Assembly: GCA_004335635.1 (NCBI GenBank)
Contig: QAXH01001586.1
Location: 1 to 11,418, forward strand
Source: Chloromonas sp. AAM2
Lineage: Eukaryota; Chlorophyta; Chlorophyceae; Chlamydomonadales; Chlamydomonadaceae
Reading direction: 5' to 3'
DNA length: 11,418 nucleotides
A program made the translations under genes and the position numbers. Positions within the stretch are counted from its first letter, which is position 1. Every line of letters starts with the position of its first letter. The notes under the pieces were generated by a model, which did not search any database, was not told the DNA's origin, and worked only from the letters and a program-made list of their open reading frames with translations. Below are positions 9,001-11,418 of this stretch, one piece after another.

Positions 9001-11418
9001 CCCAAATGAGAGGCACTGCAGCCGATGACGTGCCAGAGGCGCTGTCAGGGCTTGCAGTGCACACACCGCCATCTGCGGATCAGGGCGGGAGGCACGGTGA
9101 GCAAACCCTACACTCTTTCATGGTGATGGCTGTGTGCAAGAGCTTGCCACACTGGGCCTGAACCTTTCCTTTGTTTGCTTTGAGCACTGTCGAGTTCTGA
9201 TTGTTTCAGCTTACAGCGGAACTTACGTAAATGTTACTAGCTGTGCACGTAACGTTGGCTCTGCAGATTGGGCAAGACGTCATTCCTGCATGTCACCCGG
9301 AACCCTACCTGAGCACACCTCGTGCCTGCCGCACGGCACCTCCCCAGCGGGACAGGCCAGCCTGCCACAGTCAGACCCGCTACAAGCCCCGGAGGGCGCC
9401 TCAAGAGACACCCTCTCGTAAGGCCCGAGGGAGTGGTGTGCCGTGACACCCGGCTCACAGGGGGCCTCGAGTGCGGGCTGCTGCCCGGTCTGACATGGGC
9501 GGTACTGGTAGCCGGGAGGCACCTGGAAGCGACATGGCAGCAGCACCAGTTGAGTTCCGTGTAAAATGGCAAACCCTTGTATTTCATTCCCGAAGTTTCA
9601 AAGCTTCGTGTGTGGTTTGCTCCAACTGCAGCGCTGTAGGCCTGGTTATAATAATGCCATCGAATGCCATCATGAAAGCTCACAAGCTTCCAAAGATCTC
9701 CACCCAGCAATGCTCAAACTAGAGGTCATGCAACCTAGCTTAGAGCAGACGTTAAACCAAACGTTAACCGTTTTTGTAGGTTGCGCCATGCCGGCCTACC
9801 TGCACCCTTTCCCGCAGCAGAGGAGTTGTGATCAGCTGCACCGACACCGTATCGGGCTGGGGCGCCGGGGGGTTGAAGGTGCCAATGGTGTTGGGCTGAA
9901 GGTCCGAGGCACACAGGCCGTCCACTGCAACAGGCACAGAGTACGAAGAACATTCAAGAACGTGCAAACCATAACCGTCTTAGTGCAGACTTTGACTTAC
10001 CTCATCCGTGTTCGCCCCTGCATGGAGTTCCTACCAGACGCGTACAACGCGTAAGGAACAAGTTAGCGTATAACCAACACCTTACTTAACAAACAGTGTG
10101 TGTCTTAAGATAGTTAAAGTTTCAAGGTTTTCTTTCTTCTTTTAAATTTCAACTTTTGATCTCAGCTGTCTGCTCGCTGTGCTTTGACACAGCTGATCAG
10201 GTCAGTGTGGTTCAATAGCACACATACACGTGACACAACCGCACTCATACCTGAGCACGTTTCCAAGGCGTGTGTGCACGGTCTCTCCCCCTGCGGGCAC
10301 TCCGCCTGCACCACAATGCGCCGGGTCACGCCCGCCAGCCGCCCCACGCTGTTCATCACGTACGTCACGGTGTAGGAGGCGCCGGCAATGGAAGTGTCGA
10401 CGCCACAGTATATCTGAGCAAGGAGCAGCACAGTGCATAAGGAGCACGGGCGGACGGAGGGGGGAAAAGGCATGTCGGTATGGATTGACATCGATGATTA
10501 TGAGATGACATCGATTGACGCATAAGAATGTCGACATGGTTAACAATGGAAGGCAGCACAAACACGTGTGAAGCAGTGGAGTTTGGTGAAGACGGAGGTA
10601 TCACGCAACATACTATTTGAACCTGTTGTTGATGACTGGGGAGGCGTACACAGCGGAAGCAATGAAGGTGAACACAACCGTGGCATGCTTCTCAGGCACG
10701 ACATCGCCTGGCTGATAAATTGGAGTGCTTTGGTTGGAGACTCCACAAATCAGCGTCAGGTGTAACAGATGTGCCCACAGGGAGGAAGGAGGCAAGATAA
10801 GGCAACACACTTTTCACACAAAGGCAGCCGACGTATCCTGGCATCTCACCATTCCGTACTGTTGCCAGCCCAGCAGCCCGTCGGCCCATGTGGCCTGCTC
10901 CCCCTCCTCATCACCCCCAGGGGGACAGGCAACCACCTGATCCAACAGGTCGTCTGCATGGGGCAATCAGGCAAAAGCAAGAAAAAGCTCACAATCACAT
11001 CATTGAAGTCAGCGCTCGGCTTCGCTTCACCTGAGGGCCCTGCTCAGCCTCAGTATGCCCTTGGTGGTTAGATACCTGGAACCGTCGTGGACTGAGACAA
11101 CTTGAAAGATCTTGTCAATCAGCCCAGCCCGTCTCCAAACTATTCCTGAGCACTACTCCAGCTCCCCAGACAACTATGTTGTAACTATTGCTCACTCAAC
11201 CGATCCTCCCTGCTTTGCCATGCGCACCTGAGAACAGCACAGTGGCCGTCACACCCGGGTCACACACCGTGACCACACCACTCTTTGTGTGACCACCGGT
11301 AGGCGTGCCCAACGCATCACACGGCCTGATCACAGAGTTAAGCGGCACGACAAGGGTGGAGGGGCCCAGAAGTTCAATCCGCGGCTCCGGTGGCGGGGAC
11401 GGGGGCGGCGAGGGGGGC
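1..11418 (-). CDS. Polycystin-family (TRPP/PKD-like) cation channel with Cys-rich ectodomain, partial at both ends
   Basis: Spliced minus-strand gene with 19 exon segments: 11418-11228, 10953-10850, 10413-10251, 9924-9800, 9522-9309, 9072-8969, 8644-8536, 8318-8148, 7848-7346, 7160-6665, 6445-6234, 5942-5663, 5259-5082, 4872-4800, 4558-4385, 4215-4090, 3766-3633, 3418-3346, 3009-1. Every intron is GT-AG, every junction keeps phase, and no stop occurs in 2,146 codons. The channel call rests on exons 12-17: a membrane helix, a Tyr/Trp/Asp-containing S3-like helix, an S4-S5 with ARLLGS...PRTGPM...LPDL, an FGG...pore helix...LLIPD stretch, and an S6 followed by basic residues. This order matches the PKD channel family. 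Upstream modules are Cys-rich with a PPSPPP linker, as in algal surface proteins. Sequons upstream and in the S3-S4 loop, and basic residues after the first helix and after S6, fit N-outside/C-inside. Substrate, partners and gating are not shown by the sequence. Both ends lie outside the window. Confidence 0.82.
516..635. other. Cluster of five CACGTG palindromes inside exon 19
   Basis: CACGTG occurs at 516-521, 528-533, 537-542, 597-602 and 630-635, with another outlier at 873-878. CACGTG is the G-box/E-box core. In this coding frame the five copies encode Ser/Pro-Arg followed by Gly, Ala or Asp (CA CGT G), so peptide composition may explain them. A regulatory role is not shown. Confidence 0.5.
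1801..1980 (-). repeat. Gln/Leu/Glu-rich coiled-coil coding tract
   Basis: On the minus strand, CAG/CTG/GAG-rich codons give RQQLLLEQQALEQQELQKQL followed by QLEQARLQQELEQQQLLL. Leu recurs at three- and four-residue intervals between Gln and Glu, a coiled-coil pattern. At DNA level it is an imperfect CTG/CAG-rich tract, so its length could vary by slippage. It occupies residues 1487-1546 of the visible protein. Animal PKD2 also carries a coiled coil in its C-terminal tail, but no sequence homology is claimed. Confidence 0.8.
3010..3345 (-). other. Intron 18
   Basis: This is a 336-base intron. The frame of exon 19 is closed by TAA (about 3025-3027) a few codons above its acceptor, which requires splicing nearby. 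A second possible small exon lies at about 3041-3085 (acceptor CTTGTCAG, then MMLPSLLIDCDQICSPN) with phases that would also fit between exons 17 and 19. I prefer exon 18 on its stronger sites. Confidence 0.55.
3346..3418 (-). CDS. Exon 18: cytoplasmic segment after S6
   Basis: Encodes residues 1119-1143: basic LAARPGAMLGGRRPAVTD and VQLILQ. It was chosen because a GTGCGCAG acceptor and a CTGCAG|GTGAGG donor give exactly phase 2 in and 0 out, linking exons 17 and 19, whose phases do not fit directly. The product is basic, as expected just inside the membrane. A shorter form starting at GGCGGCAG (3394) in the same phase is possible. This is one of the less certain exons. Confidence 0.62.
3633..3766 (-). 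CDS. Exon 17: S6 membrane helix
   Basis: Encodes residues 1075-1118. DVESHGNGAERLILGCFLMP leads into LHLCVGWLLYGMVAATLM and then RLWRQYR. The helix (about 1086-1112, plus-strand 3653-3733) sits just after the filter, and the basic residues after it mark the cytoplasmic side. The acceptor is TGACCGCAG and the donor TACAG|GTGACA, with phase 0 in and 2 out. An Asn-containing S6 as in PKD2 (LLNM) is not seen here. Confidence 0.85.
3767..4089 (-). other. Intron 16
   Basis: This is a 323-base GT-AG intron between the pore exon and the S6 exon. Forward-strand frames cross it but look like chance. Nothing else was recognised in it. Confidence 0.7.
4090..4215 (-). CDS. Exon 16: end of S5, pore helix and selectivity filter
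   Basis: Encodes residues 1033-1074. VLACVFGGQYPETNDLGSSI ends S5 (V/L-FG motif) and begins the pore helix; TLVTQLLIPDRTATRW ends the helix and gives the filter. By alignment of motif order, LLIPD sits where human PKD2 has ILGD, so the usual Gly is Pro (codons 4126-4134) and the Asp is kept. The acceptor is TGTGTGCAG and the donor TGGCAG|GTGAGG, both strong, phase 0 on both sides. Confidence 0.85.
4385..4558 (-). CDS. Exon 15: S4 and first part of S5
   Basis: Encodes residues 975-1032. ATYTALQSSVLFLLMARLLG is S4-like, followed by SAMALPRTGPMLAAMGAALP and DLALFVVIYAGIVASLGV (S5). The order R-L-L, then P-R, then a turn, then LPDL and a hydrophobic helix is the diagnostic S4-S5 signature of PKD channels. 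S4 carries only one Arg. The acceptor is CCGCTCGCAG and the donor GGAGTG|GTGGGT, phase 0 on both sides. Reading on meets TAG after two further codons. Confidence 0.88.
4800..4872 (-). CDS. Exon 14: S3-S4 linker
   Basis: Encodes residues 950-974: LAVSPSLESMQHLANSVKDV and NQQW. Polycystins have a comparable short F/L..L......V.....W linker before S4. The acceptor is GTGCCTTCAG. The donor is TGG|GTCGGT, again with C at +3; a second possible donor, GGAAGG|GTGTAG, would add four residues (VGGR) in the same phase. Reading on meets a stop (TAG) immediately. Phase is 2 in and 0 out. Confidence 0.75.
5082..5259 (-). CDS. Exon 13: S3-like membrane helix
   Basis: Encodes residues 891-949. After VPSRALLVCQGLQRYRAWA comes GWALAWDMSTAALMAAAAGV, a helix with a W-D pair near its start, as in S3 of polycystins (Y....W...D......). 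An NST sequon follows at about 939-941, in what should be the extracellular S3-S4 loop, which fits the topology. The acceptor is GGTTGCAG and the donor ATCAG|GTGTGT, with phase 1 in and 2 out. Confidence 0.85.
5260..5662 (-). other. Intron 12
   Basis: This is a 403-base GT-AG intron. It contains a short CTCACACG repeat next to the donor (5642-5660). No gene, RNA or mobile element is seen in it. Confidence 0.7.
5663..5942 (-). CDS. Exon 12: end of polycystin domain and first membrane helix (S2-like)
   Basis: Encodes residues 798-890. VTHNPDLNALALSDLQFTWA continues the strand of exon 11 (compare the V.YN..... strand of PKD proteins). A long hydrophobic helix follows (about residues 848-873, plus-strand 5715-5792), beginning LVTPFILALVLFGTAFA. 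The next residues, NGWRMWREARG, are basic, which by the positive-inside rule puts the N-terminus outside. The acceptor is TCCTTCAG and the donor CTAGCAG|GTGCGT, leaving in phase 1. Confidence 0.85.
6234..6445 (-). CDS. Exon 11: polycystin-like extracellular domain
   Basis: Encodes residues 727-797. It contains SCAPALTSALPSPWTGL, then GAAVLSQWLRDLWAMRWMS and DATAQSINVQL. The last part fits the polycystin-domain pattern in which a helix (..L..L.D..W.D) is followed by a T...I.V....N strand, as seen before S2 in PKD channels. The acceptor is AACTTGCAG and the donor CAGCTG|GTGAGT, with phase 1 in and 0 out. Confidence 0.78.
6665..7160 (-). CDS. Exon 10: N-terminal part of polycystin-like extracellular domain
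   Basis: Encodes residues 562-726. It continues the helical region (VYSGVQEALGNGAHHL), then has an acidic/Asn-rich stretch with sequon NWS, followed by RRTVGWSGSHTAL, VSLTRKSVPACCGAG and DRFASLASCNPNAG. In algal polycystin-like proteins a block of this shape (VGxx.. L....V.RR / C.ARFA.L...C) precedes the channel; I rely on memory for that comparison. The acceptor is GCACGCAG and the donor ATGCAG|GTAAGG, leaving in phase 1. Confidence 0.78.
7346..7848 (-). CDS. Exon 9: ectodomain ending in a helical, coiled-coil-like stretch
   Basis: Encodes residues 394-561. The first part (ATVSRTLVLPTDPCN) finishes the beta-like region of exon 8. A Cys-spaced region follows (EFCSLAK, GVCVSH, VSCSAV). From about residue 510 it becomes helical and Ala/Gln/Glu-rich (VELVAMVQALSETALATQ and QDMDQQALSLQDQ), with hydrophobic residues every three to four positions, suggesting a stalk or coiled coil. 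The acceptor is TTTGCAG. The donor CAG|GTCGGT has an unusual C at +3; the phase fit to exon 10 supports it. Confidence 0.78.
8148..8318 (-). CDS. Exon 8: ectodomain with glycosylation sequons
   Basis: Encodes residues 337-393. It has ATACNITMQPNSSSMG with two overlapping-region N-glycosylation sequons (NIT, NSS), then a beta-rich stretch with TDTTYALGDMQQHVFTLSF. The acceptor is TGCCTGCAG and the donor GAAG|GTGAGA, with phase 1 in and 1 out. No named domain is recognised. It looks like one half of an Ig-like or REJ-like beta fold continued in exon 9 (inference only). Confidence 0.75.
8430..8451. repeat. Short hairpin around a T-run in intron 7
   Basis: CCAACAA (8430-8436) and TTGTTGG (8445-8451) are inverted copies around a T8 loop, within a run of ten T. 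This would form a 7-base stem on either strand. It lies about 85 bases downstream of the exon 7 donor in transcript orientation. Confidence 0.6.
8536..8644 (-). CDS. Exon 7: ectodomain, Cys-containing
   Basis: Encodes residues 301-336. It has a glycosylation sequon (NAS) at the start, then QVLVCAPTYCAQPEWLVTP and TCQ, with three Cys and two aromatic residues. The acceptor is TGTACGCAG and the donor CCAAG|GTAAGC, close to consensus, with phase 0 in and 1 out. I do not recognise a named domain. Confidence 0.75.
8683..8704. repeat. 22-base direct repeat, copy 1
   Basis: TACAAGCAAGCAGGCAAGCA plus AC on the plus strand, identical to the copy at 8770-8791 (start-to-start spacing 87). The flanks of the two copies do not match. 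The unit is itself an imperfect (AAGC)n run, so slippage is a simple explanation. Confidence 0.9.
8770..8791. repeat. 22-base direct repeat, copy 2
   Basis: Exact second copy of the 22 bases at 8683-8704, in the same orientation and within the same intron. Confidence 0.9.
8969..9072 (-). CDS. Exon 6: end of second Cys-rich unit
   Basis: Encodes residues 266-300. DGGVCTASPDSASGTSSA matches the VDGLCASD opening of exon 4, after which the sequence becomes a Ser/Ala/Pro spacer ending GPSAQ. The acceptor is ATCCGCAG and the donor GCACAG|GTGTGA, with phase 1 in and 0 out. An ATG lies at the exon start, but it is in another frame and is not a start codon. Confidence 0.75.
9309..9522 (-). CDS. Exon 5: second Cys-rich unit
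   Basis: Encodes residues 195-265. It begins VPPGYQYRPC and contains EAPCEPGVTA, parallel to CDPGVTA in exon 1, then RLACPAGEVPCGRHEVCS, parallel to CPQGERPC...ETCS in exon 3. It is richer in Cys than most exons here, as expected for a disulfide-stabilised extracellular module. It lacks the CGVDTS strand block of the first unit, so the copy is shorter. The acceptor is CGCTTCCAG and the donor CTCAG|GTAGGG, leaving in phase 1. Confidence 0.8.
9800..9924 (-). CDS. Exon 4: link to second Cys-rich unit
   Basis: Encodes residues 153-194. The start VDGLCASDLQPNTIGT closes the first unit, and PPAPQPDTVSVQLI begins the second with a short proline spacer. The acceptor is CTGTTGCAG and the donor GTGCAG|GTAGGC, with phase 1 in and 0 out. 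The same phases and the same (S)-DG-C-AS opening appear in exon 6, which points to duplication. Confidence 0.78.
9925..10250 (-). other. Intron 3, with an AT-rich block
   Basis: This is a 326-base GT-AG intron. Its middle (about 10041-10160) is conspicuously AT-rich compared with the rest of the window, including poly-pyrimidine/poly-purine runs such as TTTTCTTTCTTCTTTTAAA on the plus strand. No RNA gene or open frame of note was seen in it. Confidence 0.7.
10251..10413 (-). CDS. Exon 3: end of first Cys-rich unit
   Basis: Encodes residues 99-152. It has IYCGVDTSIAGASYTVTYVM, then VTRRIVVQAECPQGERPC and the end ETCS. The pattern of beta-strand, V.RRI.V and Cys-rich close is what ends such units in algal surface proteins. 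The acceptor is CCTTGCTCAG and the donor GCTCAG|GTATGA, leaving in phase 1. The CP.GE.PC...CS end recurs in exon 5. Confidence 0.8.
10414..10849 (-). other. Intron 2, holding an unexplained open stretch
   Basis: Exon 2 (phase 0 out) joins exon 3 (phase 0 in) directly across this 436-base intron. Within it, minus-strand 10613-10708 reads as a protein-like stretch beginning PGDVVPEKHATVVFTFIASA. It follows a usable acceptor (TTTATCAG) and precedes a donor-like CAACAG|GTTCAA, but the phases (0 in, 2 out) would break the downstream frame, so it is not called as an exon. The intron also has two copies of TGACATCGAT 20 bases apart (10486-10495 and 10506-10515). Confidence 0.6.
10850..10953 (-). CDS. 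Exon 2: middle of first Cys-rich unit
   Basis: Encodes residues 64-98, including DLLDQVVACPPGG and ADGLLGWQQYGM. The acceptor is CCATGCAG and the donor ATG|GTGAGA. It enters in phase 1 and leaves in phase 0. The V.ACPPG stretch continues the unit begun in exon 1. Reading past the donor meets an in-frame TGA after about 13 codons, which supports splicing here. Confidence 0.75.
11228..11418 (-). CDS. Exon 1 (partial): Pro/Ser linker and start of first Cys-rich unit
   Basis: Encodes residues 1-63. It opens with PPSPPPSPPPEP, a hydroxyproline-type linker like those between domains of volvocine wall and matrix proteins, then RIELLGPSTLVVPL and a Cys-containing stretch ending VCDPGVTATVLFS. The I.L.G...V.V.. 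strand followed by CDPG.TA resembles the DUF5011/HYR-like Ig folds found in algal surface proteins; that family call is from memory. The exon is cut by the window edge: its last base (11418) is the third base of a codon begun outside. The donor is TTCTCAG|GTGCGC, and the exon ends in phase 1. Confidence 0.75.

Noticed and set aside
8473..9072. Minus-strand 199-codon frame beginning at an ATG on the exon 6 border
   Set aside because: It reads exon 6 in a frame other than the one set by exons 5 and 7 and then crosses intron 6. The product has no recognisable features.
1..11418. Search for CRISPR arrays, tRNA/rRNA genes, transposase genes, bacterial promoters and terminators
   Set aside because: Nothing of these kinds was seen, and the sequence behaves as an intron-rich eukaryotic gene throughout.

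Overview
The window reads as one piece of a nuclear gene from a green alga, most likely a volvocine or other chlamydomonadalean species. The grounds are a GC-rich sequence, many short GT-AG introns, and a Pro/Ser-rich (PPSPPP) linker joined to Cys-rich extracellular modules, a combination typical of Chlamydomonas/Volvox surface proteins. There are no bacterial operon signals, tRNA, rRNA or CRISPR. The species call is inference.

A single gene on the minus strand fills the whole window and runs off both ends. I traced 19 exon segments, numbered here in the direction of transcription from the right edge. All 18 introns are GT-AG, and the reading phase is kept across every junction, giving 2,146 consecutive codons without a stop. 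Neither the start codon nor the stop codon is in the window, so there is no promoter, 5' end, terminator or poly-A site. Residue numbers in this annotation count from the first complete codon at the right edge.

Layout of the product: residues 1-12 are a Pro/Ser linker. Residues 13-300 hold two related Cys-rich ectodomain units (exons 1-6). Residues 301-560 are further ectodomain with N-glycosylation sequons and a helical, coiled-coil-like stretch (exons 7-9). Residues 562-840 resemble the extracellular polycystin domain (exons 10-12). Residues 848-1112 hold five membrane segments matching S2-S6 of the polycystin/TRPP channel family, with a pore helix and filter (exons 12-17). Residues 1113-2146 are a long cytoplasmic tail, nearly all in one exon of at least 3,009 bases (exon 19), with a Gln/Leu/Glu coiled coil and disordered Ser/Gly/Pro-rich sequence.

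The product is therefore inferred to be a large polycystin-family cation channel with a wall- or matrix-like ectodomain, in the plasma or ciliary membrane. No S1 helix was found before the polycystin domain, so the predicted topology is N-terminus outside, five passes, C-terminus inside. The forward-strand open frames and most minus-strand ATG frames are shadows of this gene or chance frames in introns.
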